A stretch of 64,000 nt of DNA, taken from Streptomyces taklimakanensis (GTDB taxonomy: Bacteria; Actinomycetota; Actinomycetes; Streptomycetales; Streptomycetaceae). Below the pieces are notes generated by a model, which did no database searches, was not told the origin of the DNA, and worked only from the letters and a program-made list of their open reading frames with translations. Each line of letters starts with the position of its first letter. Within the stretch, counting starts at the first letter, position 1. The position numbers were made by a program, and so were the translations under genes. The stretch lies in NCBI RefSeq assembly GCF_009709575.1, contig NZ_WIXO01000001.1, positions 5,210,001-5,274,000 of the forward strand. Reading direction: 5' to 3'. Of this stretch, positions 33,275 to 42,398 are shown one piece after another.

Positions 33275-35131
33275 TTGCACCACGACGAACCCGCCTGGAC
33301 CCCGCCGCCCCGCGAGCAGGGGCCCGCACAGCCGCCCGCCGAGATCCGCCGCATCCTGCGCCTCTTCCGTCCCTACCGCGGACGGCTGGCCGTCGTCGGG
33401 CTGCTGGTGGGCGCCTCCTCGCTGGTCTCGGTCGCCTCGCCGTTCCTGCTCCGCGAGATACTCGACGTGGCCCTGCCCCAGCAGCGCACCGGCCTGCTGT
33501 CCCTGCTGGCTCTCGGCATGATCGCCACGGCGGTGCTCACCAGTGTCTTCAACGTCCTCCAGACACTGATCAGCACCACGGTCGGGCAGCGCGTCATGCA
33601 CGACCTGCGCACCGAGGTCTACGCCAAGCTCCAGCGGATGTCCCTGGCGTTCTTCACCCGCACGCGCACCGGCGAGGTCCAGTCCCGCATCGCCAACGAC
33701 ATCGGCGGCATGCAGGCCACCGTCACCTCCACCGCGACCTCCCTGGTCTCCAACCTCACCAGCGTGGTGGCGACGGTGGTGGCCATGCTGGTGCTGGACT
33801 GGCGGCTCACGATCGTCTCCCTGGTCCTGTTGCCGCTGTTCGTATGGATCAGTCGACGGGTCGGCAACGAGCGCAAGAAGATCGCCACGCGGCGTCAGAA
33901 ACAGATGGCCGTGATGTCGGCGATGGTGACCGAGTCGCTGTCGGTCAGCGGCATCCTGCTGGGCCGCACCATGGGTCGTGCCGACTCCCTCACCCGCTCC
34001 TTCACCGAGGAGTCCGAACGCCTGGTGGACCTGGAGGTCCGCTCCAACATGGCCGGCCGCTGGCGGATGTCGGTCATCGGCATCGTCATGGCGGCCATTC
34101 CGGCCCTGCTCTACTGGACCGCCGGTCTGCTCCTGCACATGGGCGGGCCGGCCTTCTCACTCGGCACCCTGGTCGCCTTCGTCACCCTCCAGCAGGGCCT
34201 GTTGCGCCCCACCGTCTCCCTGTTGAGCACCGGCGTGCAGATGCAGACCTCCCTCGCCCTCTTCCAGCGCATCTTCGAATACCTGGACCTGCCGGTGGAC
34301 ATCACCGAACCGGCCCGTCCGGTGCGGCTGGAGCGTGCCCGAGGCGAGGTCCGCTTCGAGGGTGTCGCCTTCTCCTACGACCCGGACAGCACCACCCCCA
34401 CCCTCGACGGCATCGACCTGACCGTTCCCGCGGGCAGCAGCCTCGCCATCGTCGGCGCGACCGGATCGGGCAAGAGCACACTCGGCTACCTGGTGCCCCG
34501 GCTGTACGACGTCACCGCGGGACGGGTCACCATCGACGGGATCGACGTGCGCGACCTGGACTTCGACTCCCTGGCCCGAACGGTGGGCGTGGTGTCCCAG
34601 GAGACCTACCTCTTCCACGCGTCCGTCGCCGACAACCTCCGCTTCGCGCGGCCCGACGCCACGGACGCCGAGATCAGGGAGGCGGCCCGCGCCGCTCAGA
34701 TCCACGACCACATCGTCTCCCTGCCGCAGGGGTACGACACCCTCGTGGGCGAGCGCGGCTACCGCTTCTCCGGTGGTGAGAAGCAACGACTGGCCCTGGC
34801 CCGCACGATCCTGCGCGACCCGCCCGTCCTCGTGCTGGACGAGGCCACCAGCGCCCTGGACACCCGTACCGAGCAGGCCGTCCAGCGGGCCATCGACACC
34901 CTGGCCGAAGGACGCACCACCCTGACGATCGCCCACCGGCTCTCCACCGTCCGCGACGCCGACCAGATCGTCGTCCTCGACGGCGGCCGGATCGCCGAGC
35001 GAGGTACCCACGAGGAACTGCTGGCCCACGGCGGGCGCTACGCGGCCCTGCTGCGGCGCGACACCGTCCTGCCACCCGGAGCCGGGACCGGGACGGCGGA
35101 CCCCGGAGCGGTGGAGACGGCCTCCACCTGA
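33275..35131 (+). CDS. ABC exporter half-transporter, complete ATPase
   Basis: A 618-residue MsbA/LmrA-type half-transporter with a fully canonical ATPase: GATGSGKST, VSQETYLFH, FSGGEKQRLALA, LVLDEATSALD, TIAHRLSTV. It should work as a homodimer. The start is taken as TTG at 33275, because GAGGAGCGCG lies directly upstream and the next residues (HHDEPAWTPPP) match the family start I recall; the open frame continues upstream without coding character. It is divergent from the heterodimeric pair across about 300 bp, so three exporter genes share one control region. Confidence 0.88.
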   Translation: MHHDEPAWTPPPREQGPAQPPAEIRRILRLFRPYRGRLAVVGLLVGASSLVSVASPFLLREILDVALPQQRTGLLSLLALGMIATAVLTSVFNVLQTLISTTVGQRVMHDLRTEVYAKLQRMSLAFFTRTRTGEVQSRIANDIGGMQATVTSTATSLVSNLTSVVATVVAMLVLDWRLTIVSLVLLPLFVWISRRVGNERKKIATRRQKQMAVMSAMVTESLSVSGILLGRTMGRADSLTRSFTEESERLVDLEVRSNMAGRWRMSVIGIVMAAIPALLYWTAGLLLHMGGPAFSLGTLVAFVTLQQGLLRPTVSLLSTGVQMQTSLALFQRIFEYLDLPVDITEPARPVRLERARGEVRFEGVAFSYDPDSTTPTLDGIDLTVPAGSSLAIVGATGSGKSTLGYLVPRLYDVTAGRVTIDGIDVRDLDFDSLARTVGVVSQETYLFHASVADNLRFARPDATDAEIREAARAAQIHDHIVSLPQGYDTLVGERGYRFSGGEKQRLALARTILRDPPVLVLDEATSALDTRTEQAVQRAIDTLAEGRTTLTIAHRLSTVRDADQIVVLDGGRIAERGTHEELLAHGGRYAALLRRDTVLPPGAGTGTADPGAVETAST

Positions 35132-35183
35132 ACGGTCGAGGACGAGGGCCGTCCCGGGGACGCGGGGCCGGTCGGGGCGGCGC

Positions 35184-35618
35184 TCACACGAGTCGCCCGT
35201 CGGCGTGCAGCTCGTCGAAGACCAACCGGTCCACCGGCGGCACTCGGCCGAGGTCGGCGTACGACAGCCAGGCGATCTCCTCGATCTCGCCGGCGGCGGC
35301 GAGTGCGCCCCGGTAGTCGCCGGTGTAGCACGCCATCCGGACCACCGGGGCCGACGCGTGCGCTTCGACCGGCGCCTCGTAGGTGCCGACGTGGGCGATG
35401 CTGTCGGGCAGGATCGCCACCGTCAGCTCCTCCTCGACCTCCCGCAACAGCGTCTGCTCGTCGCTCTCGCCCTCGTGGCGCTTGCCGCCGGGGATGTAGA
35501 ACAGGTCCCTGCCGCGCGTCCGGGCCCCCAGGATCAGCCCGTCGCGCAGGTACACCCACGCCACCGTGTCGATGAGGTCCGGCCCACCGCCGGCCGTGTC
35601 CCTCGCGGAGGTCGTCAC
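35184..35618 (-). CDS. NUDIX hydrolase
   Basis: A 144-residue NUDIX pyrophosphohydrolase. The Nudix box is clear (GKRHEGE, seven residues, then REVEEELTV), preceded by FYIPG and followed by a typical ACYTGDYRG strand and EEIAWLSYADL. Substrate not predictable. GTG at 35618 overlaps the VOC gene stop (GTGA), so the two are co-translated; they probably form a small housekeeping or detoxification operon. Confidence 0.9.
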   Translation of the reverse strand: MTTSARDTAGGGPDLIDTVAWVYLRDGLILGARTRGRDLFYIPGGKRHEGESDEQTLLREVEEELTVAILPDSIAHVGTYEAPVEAHASAPVVRMACYTGDYRGALAAAGEIEEIAWLSYADLGRVPPVDRLVFDELHADGRLV

Positions 35619-36004
35619 CGAGCCCCGTCCCCTCCGAAGGCCGGCACCGATCTGCGCGGGGTGAACACGCCGAACTCGTTGCCCTCCGGGTCGGCCAGGA
35701 CGTCCCACTCCTTGTCCCGGTCGCGCCGCCGCACCAGGGTGGCGCCCAGCGCGAGGAGTTCGTCGGTGTCGCCCCAGACCTCGAAACGCACCCGGTTCCG
35801 TCCGCCCTCCACCTCGGGCACGGGGGTGAACCAGATCACCGGGCCGGCGTCGTGCGGGTGGTGGATGGCCACGGGCCACTCGGGCGGTGGAGGAGGGTAG
35901 CCCAGGGGCCTCCGACGCTCGTATCCCAGCGCGGTGCACCACCAGTCGGCCAGCGTCTGGTGGTCGACCGCGTCCACGACCAGGTCCTTGATGCGTGCGG
36001 GCAT
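35615..36004 (-). CDS. VOC family protein (glyoxalase/bleomycin-resistance fold)
   Basis: A 129-residue VOC protein. It opens IKDLVVDAVDHQTLADWWCTALGYERR and continues IWFTPVPEVEGGRNRVRFEVW, ending with DPEGNEFGVFTP, the classic last strand with a metal-ligand glutamate. The histidines of true glyoxalase I are not all evident, so a binding or other metalloenzyme role is possible. ATG at 36004; the frame extends upstream but overlaps the divergent ThuA gene. Coupled to the NUDIX gene by a 4-bp overlap. Confidence 0.86.
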   Translation of the reverse strand: MPARIKDLVVDAVDHQTLADWWCTALGYERRRPLGYPPPPPEWPVAIHHPHDAGPVIWFTPVPEVEGGRNRVRFEVWGDTDELLALGATLVRRRDRDKEWDVLADPEGNEFGVFTPRRSVPAFGGDGAR

Positions 36005-36091
36005 GTGTCGAGCGTAGCCCGGGGCCGCCCGTCGCGGTCCCGGGCACGCCGACCGTACGCAGCGGTGGGCGCGGTGGGGGACCATGGGGCC

Positions 36092-36802
36092 ATGGACCCA
36101 GCCAGGATCACCGTCTTCACTCGGACCACCGGTTACCGACACGACTCCATCCCGCACGGTGTCGACGCCTTCCGGGATCTCGCCGCGACCGTCGGACTCG
36201 ACGTCACCGCCACCGAGGACCCCGAGGAACTCGTCGCCGCCCTCCGCGGGGAGGACTGCCGGGCGGTGGTCTTCCTCTCCACCAGCGGCGTGGTGCTCAC
36301 GGCCGAAGGTCGCCGGGCCCTGCGGTCGTACGTCGAGGGGGGCGGGGCCTTCGTCGGTGTCCACGCCGCGACCACCACCGAGGAGGACTGGCCGTGGTAC
36401 GGCGAGCTGCTCGGCGCCCGCTTCGACCGGCACCCCGCGCTCCAGCCGGGCGTCGTCCTCGTCGAGGACCGCGATCACCCGGCCACCGCGCACCTGGACG
36501 CTTCCTGGCCGTTCACCGACGAGTGGTACGACTTCCGCTCCAACCCGCGTGGTCGGGTCCGGGTGCTGCTCTCCGCCGACGAGAGCACGTACGAGGGCGG
36601 CGGCATGGGGGAGGACCATCCGCTGGCGTGGTGTCACCGGAACGCCGGAGGCCGCGTCTTCTACACCGCTCTGGGGCACACCGAGGAGTCCTACGCCGAC
36701 CCCGTCTTCCGCCGTCACCTGCTGGGCGGGCTGACCTGGGCGGCCCGGCTCCCCCTGCCGTCCCCGTCCTCCCCGTCGTCCGTGGGGCCGCGGTCGTCCT
36801 GA
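36092..36802 (+). CDS. ThuA domain protein (trehalose-utilisation-like)
   Basis: A 236-residue ThuA-like protein with a glutamine-amidotransferase-like fold. Family motifs: TRTTGYRHDSIPHGV, VVFLSTSGVVLTAEGRRAL, GGGAFVGVHAAT, DEWYDFRSNP, HPLAWCHRNAGGRVFYTALGHT. Relatives are linked to disaccharide metabolism, but no enzyme activity is settled. ATG at 36092; the longer frame overlaps the VOC gene. Ends with a low-complexity Ser/Pro tail. Divergent from the VOC-NUDIX pair and 68 bp before the macro-domain gene. Confidence 0.88.
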   Translation: MDPARITVFTRTTGYRHDSIPHGVDAFRDLAATVGLDVTATEDPEELVAALRGEDCRAVVFLSTSGVVLTAEGRRALRSYVEGGGAFVGVHAATTTEEDWPWYGELLGARFDRHPALQPGVVLVEDRDHPATAHLDASWPFTDEWYDFRSNPRGRVRVLLSADESTYEGGGMGEDHPLAWCHRNAGGRVFYTALGHTEESYADPVFRRHLLGGLTWAARLPLPSPSSPSSVGPRSS

Positions 36803-36870
36803 GGCGGCCCGCCGGCCGGGACGCCGCGCACCGGAGGGGGCCCGCGCCGGCACGGTGGCAGGATGGCTGT

Positions 36871-37386
36871 ATGGTCACAATCCATCTCATCCCGGGCGAC
36901 ATCACCGAGCAGTCCGTCGACGCGGTGGTGAACGCCGCCAACTCCTCGCTGCTGGGCGGCGGCGGAGTCGACGGGGCGATCCACCGCAGGGGCGGCCCGG
37001 AGATCCTCGCCGAGTGTCGTGCCCTGCGGGCCTCCCGGTACGGCAAGGTGCTGCCCACCGGAGAGGCGGTCGCCACCACCGCCGGGCGGCTGCCCGCACG
37101 GTGGGTGATCCACACGGTCGGGCCGGTCTGGTCCGCCTCGGAGGACCGCTCCCCCCAACTGGCCTCCTGCTACCGCGAGTCGTTGCGGGTGGCACGTGAA
37201 CTGGGCGCCCGCACCGTCGCGTTCCCCGCCATCTCCACCGGTGTTTACGGCTGGCCGCTGGAGGACGGGGCCCGCGTCGCGCTCGCCGCGGTACGGGAGG
37301 AGACCGAACGGGACGACGCGTTCGAGGAGATCCGTTTCGTGCTCTTCGGGGAGGGGGCCTACGACGCCTTCACCCGGGCGCTGTGA
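36871..37386 (+). CDS. Macro domain O-acetyl-ADP-ribose deacetylase
   Basis: A 171-residue stand-alone macro domain of the YmdB/MacroD type: GDITEQSVDAVVNAANSSLL, GGGGVDGAIHRRGG, the GxA region GEAVATTAGRLPARWVIHTVGP, and AFPAISTGVYGWP. It should remove ADP-ribose or acetyl groups from O-acetyl-ADP-ribose or mono-ADP-ribosylated proteins. ATG at 36871, shortly after a GGCAGG. Likely shares a transcript with ThuA. Confidence 0.92.
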   Translation: MVTIHLIPGDITEQSVDAVVNAANSSLLGGGGVDGAIHRRGGPEILAECRALRASRYGKVLPTGEAVATTAGRLPARWVIHTVGPVWSASEDRSPQLASCYRESLRVARELGARTVAFPAISTGVYGWPLEDGARVALAAVREETERDDAFEEIRFVLFGEGAYDAFTRAL

Positions 37387-37552
37387 GGGCACGGTGGAGC
37401 CGCCGGTGAACGCGCCGGCGCCGACGTGAGCGGCCGAAGCGTTCCCGGGGAGGGGTGTCGGGGACACCGCCGAGGGGGAATCGTCGATTCACCTCCGGCC
37501 GCCCACCGTTGTTGCTAGAACGGAAGGGAGCGCGGCGAGACGAGGGGGCGGC

Positions 37553-38128
37553 GTGAGCGACGGAAGCACGGTGCCGAAGGGCACTGAGGGATTCGTGGAA
37601 CTGGTCCGTCGGCTCGTGGTCCGCGAGCGCCGCAGGGACCGCCCCCTCCCTCTGCTGCGGATCACCGGGGACGGGGCGGAAGCGGTTCTCGACGTCCTGG
37701 GAGGCCGGTTGCGCGGCGCCCGGAACCCGGTGCCCTACGCACGGGTGCCGGTCCGGGACGCGGCGGGTCGGCGGACCGGTCCCGACCTCCCCGATCTTCT
37801 CGACCTGCTCACCGGGCTCTGTGACGCGTTACCGGGGCAGCGCTTTGGTGCCGACCGGCTGCGGTTCCGCCACTACGGACTGCTGAGGTGGCTGCTCCAC
37901 CAGGACATCGCGGGCAGGCACGTCGACGACGTCCCCACCGAACTCGTCCGTCGGCTGCGGGAACACCGCCGTCCCCGAGGGGAGGCCGCCGCCGAGCCCA
38001 GCCCCTTCGCCACCCTGGGCACGGTGCACCACGTCCTGTGGTTCCTGGCCCAGCGGGTGATCCCCGCGATGCTGTTCCGTGCCGCGCTCTCCGAGCGGAT
38101 CCCCGGCATCGGCCGCACCTACCGCTAG
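37553..38128 (+). CDS. N-terminal part of an amber-interrupted receptor-like protein
   Basis: A 191-residue frame starting GTG, with a P-loop-less alpha/beta start (PLPLLRITGDGAEAVLDVLGGRL) and a helical part ending PAMLFRAALSERIPGIGRTYR. It stops at TAG 38126-38128, but the same frame continues at once with RYPGPHPPRAFLTVAERT and runs into the next 700-residue frame. I recall Streptomyces relatives with tryptophan at about this position (RW after a Tyr-Arg), so TGG to TAG is the simplest explanation. Either a nonsense mutation, a sequencing error or stop-codon readthrough. Confidence 0.7.
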   Translation: MSDGSTVPKGTEGFVELVRRLVVRERRRDRPLPLLRITGDGAEAVLDVLGGRLRGARNPVPYARVPVRDAAGRRTGPDLPDLLDLLTGLCDALPGQRFGADRLRFRHYGLLRWLLHQDIAGRHVDDVPTELVRRLREHRRPRGEAAAEPSPFATLGTVHHVLWFLAQRVIPAMLFRAALSERIPGIGRTYR

Positions 38129-38167
38129 CGCTACCCCGGGCCGCACCCGCCGCGCGCCTTCCTGACC

Positions 38168-40270
38168 GTGGCCGAGCGGACCGTCGCCGCGGGGCGGAAC
38201 GGCGGGCGTTCGGAGGAGATCGACAAACTCCTCGTCCACGCCTTCCTGGAGGATCTGCGCCAGGCGTATGCCCGGCCGTTCTGGAGCGTCCGGGGCAGAC
38301 GGCGCACGGCGTACCCCGTGGCGCTGATCGACGGTGCGGCGCCCGGCGATGGCGAGGACGCGGGGGAGCGGCTGCTCGAACTGGTCAACGACGTGCGCGT
38401 CGAGACCGGGGAGTGGGACCCGCTGCTGGTCGTGTACGCCGGTGCCCGGCCGTCCGCGCGGATCGCCGAGGCCGGCCCCGAGGCCCCTTTGGTCCTCCCC
38501 TTGGAGGACCTGGACACCACCGGGCCGGGCCGGGCGGCAGGGAAGGACGAGCCGGACTGGAGACCCTCCCCGCATCCGCCCACGGCCTGGTACCGGCCGG
38601 TGGAGCTGTCGGAGCCGGGCGACACCGGCGGCACCGGGGAGGCCGGCCGGTACCGGCCGGTCGAGGCGCCCCCGCCCCCGTGGTACGCCCACCGGGCGTT
38701 CGCCGTCGTGTCGTGCCTCGCGCTTCTCGTGCCCCTCCTCGGCTGGGTGGGGTACCGGTTGGGAGGACCGGACTGCCTGTACCGTCCGTTCTCCGGGCAG
38801 GTCTCCGTCCGCAGTATGGCCGACGAATGCGTCGGCTACAGCGACAGCGACGCCTTCAGGTTCAACGACCAGGCCGGGCAGGAGAAGCTGCAGCAGGTCC
38901 AGAAGAAGATCTTCGCCCAGAACCGGGAGGTACGTGACGCCTGGGAGCGCAGCGAGAGGCGCCGCCCCTACGTCACGCTCGTCTACCTGGGCACCCTGAC
39001 GGGCCGCGAGACCTCCCGGAAGGAGGAGGCGTACGCCGCCGAGCGGCAGGAGTTGGAGGGGTTGGCGATCGCCCAGTACCACGGCCTGCAGGAGTCGGGC
39101 ACCGCCTACGACGTACCGCTGTTGCACATCGTCGTCGCCAATGCCGGATTCCAGATGGAACACGCCGATCCGGTGGTCGACATGATCGCGGACCTGGCGC
39201 GCGAGGAGCGGGACGCTCCCGTCGTGGGTGTCGTGGGACTGGTGGAGAGCCGGACGAGCACGGTCGAGGCGCTGGAGCGACTGGGCCGGGTGGGAATCCC
39301 CGCGGTCGCCCCGACGCTCTCCGGCGAGGGCATGTACAAGAGTTCCCCCCTCTACCTCCAGATCGCCTCTCCCAACCGGGAACAGGCCAGGATGGTCGAC
39401 GAGTACGGGAAGGCGCTGTCCCTCCCGGGCACACGGGTCTACTACACCGTCGGCGAGCGGTCCAAGCTCCCCGACGACCTCTACGTGTCGACCCTCGTCG
39501 CGGAACTGAGGAAGCAGGTCGACAACCTCGAGTACACCGAGGAGTTCACGGGCAGGGGGCTGACCAGGGAGTGCGGCTACCGCGGCATGCTGTTCTTCGC
39601 CGGGCGGTGGTCGGAGTTCCCCGACTTCCTCAGGAAGTTGGACAGGTCCTGTGGCGACGACCAGCCGCACCACCTGGTGGCCGACGACTCGGTCAACCGC
39701 TACATGGCCAACCCCCTGCTGCGCGGAAGCGCACCGGCCGGTCTGCCGCTGGTCTTCGCCTCGAAGGCGCCCCTGGCCACCTGCGAGGAACTGCGTTCCC
39801 GGGCGCGGGAGGGGCGGGACCGGGCGGCGGGCACGTTCCTCCGTCTGATCGGTGAGGACAGGGACGGCGGGACCCTCGATCCACCACGCTGCGCGGGCGG
39901 GGGGAGCGACGCCCCGGACGAACCGGTGGGCGAGCGCGTCGGGCTCGCCTACGACTCGGCCAAACTGCTGCTGCGGGCCGTCGAGACGCTGACCGCGCGG
40001 ATTCGGCTCTCCGACGACTCCTGGAACCCGCGTCTGATCACCCCGACGGCGGTCCACACCGAGGTGCTGCACCAGAACGGCCACAACCCCTTCTGGGGGG
40101 CCACGGGCAGGATCGAGTTCCACCGGGACGGGGGAGAGCCGATCGGCCGGGCGATCTCCTTCATGAGGGTCGAGAACATCACCGATGTCGACGAACGCCC
40201 CCGGGAGGTGTTCCGCTGCCAGGGCGCCAAAGAGGACGGTCGAACCGACTGTGAGCGACCGCGCCGCTGA
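38168..40270 (+). CDS. C-terminal part: membrane-anchored periplasmic-binding-fold protein
   Basis: A 700-residue open frame continuing in phase from the preceding one after an amber codon. The first 165 residues complete a cytosolic domain, one membrane helix follows (AFAVVSCLALLVPLLGWVGY), and the outer part resembles type I periplasmic binding proteins (VVGVVGLVESRTSTVEALERLGRVGIPAVAPTLS; YVSTLVAELRKQ). Four or more extracellular cysteines are present. The GTG at 38168 has no ribosome site, so independent translation is doubtful and the natural product is probably the full 905-codon protein. It may be an extracellular ligand sensor. Converges with the NamZ gene. Confidence 0.68.
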   Translation: MAERTVAAGRNGGRSEEIDKLLVHAFLEDLRQAYARPFWSVRGRRRTAYPVALIDGAAPGDGEDAGERLLELVNDVRVETGEWDPLLVVYAGARPSARIAEAGPEAPLVLPLEDLDTTGPGRAAGKDEPDWRPSPHPPTAWYRPVELSEPGDTGGTGEAGRYRPVEAPPPPWYAHRAFAVVSCLALLVPLLGWVGYRLGGPDCLYRPFSGQVSVRSMADECVGYSDSDAFRFNDQAGQEKLQQVQKKIFAQNREVRDAWERSERRRPYVTLVYLGTLTGRETSRKEEAYAAERQELEGLAIAQYHGLQESGTAYDVPLLHIVVANAGFQMEHADPVVDMIADLAREERDAPVVGVVGLVESRTSTVEALERLGRVGIPAVAPTLSGEGMYKSSPLYLQIASPNREQARMVDEYGKALSLPGTRVYYTVGERSKLPDDLYVSTLVAELRKQVDNLEYTEEFTGRGLTRECGYRGMLFFAGRWSEFPDFLRKLDRSCGDDQPHHLVADDSVNRYMANPLLRGSAPAGLPLVFASKAPLATCEELRSRAREGRDRAAGTFLRLIGEDRDGGTLDPPRCAGGGSDAPDEPVGERVGLAYDSAKLLLRAVETLTARIRLSDDSWNPRLITPTAVHTEVLHQNGHNPFWGATGRIEFHRDGGEPIGRAISFMRVENITDVDERPREVFRCQGAKEDGRTDCERPRR

Positions 40271-40286
40271 ACGGACGGCGGACTCG

Positions 40287-40306
40287 GCCGGCCGGATCCG
40301 GCCGGC
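40287..40306. terminator. Palindrome between convergent genes
   Basis: A perfect 20-bp palindrome centred on GGATCC between two convergent stop codons, 16 bp from each. It can form a short GC hairpin usable in both directions. Confidence 0.6.
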
Positions 40307-40321
40307 GGCGCGGCGTGGTCC

Positions 40322-41626
40322 TCAGCGGTAGAGCAGGTACGCCCGCCGCGTCCGTTCGAAGGCGCGGACCTCGTCCCGCCAGGCGGCCACGACCTCGTCC
40401 GCGTCCCTGCCCGCGTCGATCATCTCCCGCAGCCGCGGCGACCCGGAGAGCTTGTCGATCCAGAACGGGCGCCTGGTGTCCCAGGAGTCCCGGCGCCAGG
40501 CGAAGTCGGGGTGGCGGCGCGCCTCCACCAGCATCGCCACCGCCGTGGGGATCGGCTCGTAGCGGCGCGGGTCGGTGACGTGGATCTGGACGCCCGCGCA
40601 GGTGACGCCGGTGTGCTTGCCGAAGGTGGGGACGAAGTACCCCTCGCGGAACCGCACGCCCGGCAGCTTCCGGGCGTTGAGCCGGTCGACGTAGCGGTGG
40701 TCCAGGTACGGCGCGCCGACGAACTCGAACGGGCGGGTGGTACCGCGTCCCTCCGAGAGGTTGGTGCCCTCGAAGTAACCGGTTCCGGCGTAGACGACGG
40801 CCGTGTCGGGGGTCGGCATGTTCGGGGAGGGCGGCACCCACGGCAGGCCGCTCTCGTGCGCGGTGGAGTACGGGTCCCAGCCGCGCACCGGCACGACCTC
40901 CAGCTCCGCTACCTTCCCGCCCGCGCCCTCCTTCGGCAGCAGCTCGCCGTTGAAGTAGCGGGCCAGTTCGCCCACCGTCATCCCGTGCTGCTGCACGATC
41001 ACCTCGGCGCCGACGCCGGAGGTGAACTCCTCGGTCATCAGCGGGCCGTCGGCCCGGCGCCCGATCGGGTTCGGGCGGTCCAGCACCACGAAGCGGGCGC
41101 CGATCGAGCGGGCGGCGACCATCGCGTTGTACATGGTCCAGATGTAGGTGTAGAAGCGGACGCCGACGTCCTGGATGTCGAAGACGATCGTGTCCGCCCC
41201 CGCCTTGGTGAACAGCTCGGCCATCGTCGCCGCGCCCGCGCCGTAGGCGTCGTACACCGTCAGGCCGGTGCGCGGGTCGGTGAACTCCGGCTCGGACTCG
41301 CCGGCCTGCGCGCTGCCCCGGAAGCCGTGTTCGGGGCCGAACACCCCGACGATGTCCAGCCCGTCGTGCGCGGCCATGGAGTCCACGATGTGGGTGGCGT
41401 CGCGCAGGACTCCGGTGGGGTTGCTGATCACTCCCACCCTGCGGCCGCGCAACACGGACCAGCCTCGGGCGGCCGCGACGTCCGCGCCGGGAACGACGTC
41501 ACGGCCGCGGTTCCGTTCTTCGGGTCGGCCGTCGGGCCGGTCGTCGGCGGTGGCGGTGGTGGGAACGAGCGGGCCGGCCAGCGCGGCGGCCGTGCCGGCT
41601 GCGAGAAGCGATCGGCGGGAAGGCAT
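40322..41626 (-). CDS. namZ: Exo-beta-N-acetylmuramidase NamZ family (DUF1343), exported
   Basis: A 434-residue DUF1343 protein; the founding Bacillus NamZ removes N-acetylmuramic acid from peptidoglycan ends. Features: Tat-like signal (PSRRSLLAAGTAAALAG), RRVGVISNPTGVL, VGVFGPEHGFRG with the catalytic-region glutamate, IVFDIQDVGVRFYTYIWTM, DRPNPIGRRADGP, and PTPDTAVVYAGTGYFEGTNLSEGRGT. Expected to be a secreted cell-wall recycling enzyme. ATG at 41626 has no ribosome site but lies where a well-placed promoter predicts transcription to begin. Separated from lutC by a hairpin. Confidence 0.88.
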   Translation of the reverse strand: MPSRRSLLAAGTAAALAGPLVPTTATADDRPDGRPEERNRGRDVVPGADVAAARGWSVLRGRRVGVISNPTGVLRDATHIVDSMAAHDGLDIVGVFGPEHGFRGSAQAGESEPEFTDPRTGLTVYDAYGAGAATMAELFTKAGADTIVFDIQDVGVRFYTYIWTMYNAMVAARSIGARFVVLDRPNPIGRRADGPLMTEEFTSGVGAEVIVQQHGMTVGELARYFNGELLPKEGAGGKVAELEVVPVRGWDPYSTAHESGLPWVPPSPNMPTPDTAVVYAGTGYFEGTNLSEGRGTTRPFEFVGAPYLDHRYVDRLNARKLPGVRFREGYFVPTFGKHTGVTCAGVQIHVTDPRRYEPIPTAVAMLVEARRHPDFAWRRDSWDTRRPFWIDKLSGSPRLREMIDAGRDADEVVAAWRDEVRAFERTRRAYLLYR

Positions 41627-41632
41627 GGCGGG

Positions 41633-41661
41633 AAGCTATCCGTGCGCGCCGCGGGCGACAA
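41633..41661 (-). promoter_or_regulatory. Vegetative-type promoter for namZ, predicted leaderless
   Basis: On the minus strand TTGTCG (41661-41656) and TAGCTT (41638-41633) are 17 bp apart. The start site expected about 7 bases after the -10 falls on the A of the namZ ATG at 41626, and no ribosome site separates them. Confidence 0.6.
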
Positions 41662-41714
41662 GGGGCCACGCACGGTGACACAGGTGTAGAGCAATGACCG
41701 GGCCCCGACAGAGC

Positions 41715-41742
41715 AACGTTCCGCCCCGTCGGGCGGAACGTT
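41715..41742 (-). terminator. Terminator of the rhamnose/lactate operon
   Basis: A perfect 12-bp stem AACGTTCCGCCC with a CGTC loop begins on the last base of the lutC stop codon. It should end the long operon and separate it from namZ. Confidence 0.75.
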
Positions 41743-42398
41743 CACTCCGTCAGGAGGACGACCTCCAGGGTGCGGGGGCCGTGGACGCCCTCGACGCGGC
41801 TCAGCTCGATGTCGCTGGTGGCCGACGGGCCGGAGATCCACGTCAGCGGGCGGGAGGGGTCCAGCCGCTCCAGCGCCTCGGGGACGGACGCCACCACCTG
41901 CCCGGGAACGCGGACCACGCAGACGTGGTGGTCCGGGATCAGGGTGATGCGGCGACGCCCCTGGTCGGGAGAGCCGTCCAGCACGATCGTGCCGGTCTCC
42001 GCGATCGCCACCGCGCAGCCGGTCACCACGCTGTCCACCGTGTCCAGCTCGTCCGGTGTGGAGGCCGCCCGGTCGTGGATCCGCACCGGGTCGGCGGCCG
42101 CCAACCACCACGGCGGCAGGCCGGGCGGCACCAACACCTCGGTGCTGCCGCGTTCGGCCAGCAGCCGGCACAGCAGCGTCGGCAGGCCGTCGGCGTCGGC
42201 GCGGTGCACCACGGCGCGGTAGTCGATCAGGTTCTCGGCCAGCAGGTCGACCGGTGCTCCGGTCGCCCCGGGCCCCTCGGTCGGCATGTGGGTGTGCTCG
42301 TACCGGCGGGGTACGGGAACGTCGTCCGGCCCCTCCGTGCGCGGTACGTCGGCCAGGGCGCGGCGGACCCGGCCCAGCACCGTCTCGCGGCTGCTCAT
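41742..42398 (-). CDS. lutC: L-lactate utilisation protein LutC
   Basis: A 218-residue LutC/YkgG protein, third subunit of the L-lactate oxidase complex LutABC. Features: VLGRVRRALADVP at the N-terminus, VDSVVTGCAVAIAETGTIVLD, RRRITLIPDHHVCVV and the final TWISGPSATSDIELSRVEGVHGP, the strongest family signature. ATG overlaps the lutB stop (ATGA). Last gene of the operon beginning with rhaI. Confidence 0.93.
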   Translation of the reverse strand: MSSRETVLGRVRRALADVPRTEGPDDVPVPRRYEHTHMPTEGPGATGAPVDLLAENLIDYRAVVHRADADGLPTLLCRLLAERGSTEVLVPPGLPPWWLAAADPVRIHDRAASTPDELDTVDSVVTGCAVAIAETGTIVLDGSPDQGRRRITLIPDHHVCVVRVPGQVVASVPEALERLDPSRPLTWISGPSATSDIELSRVEGVHGPRTLEVVLLTE

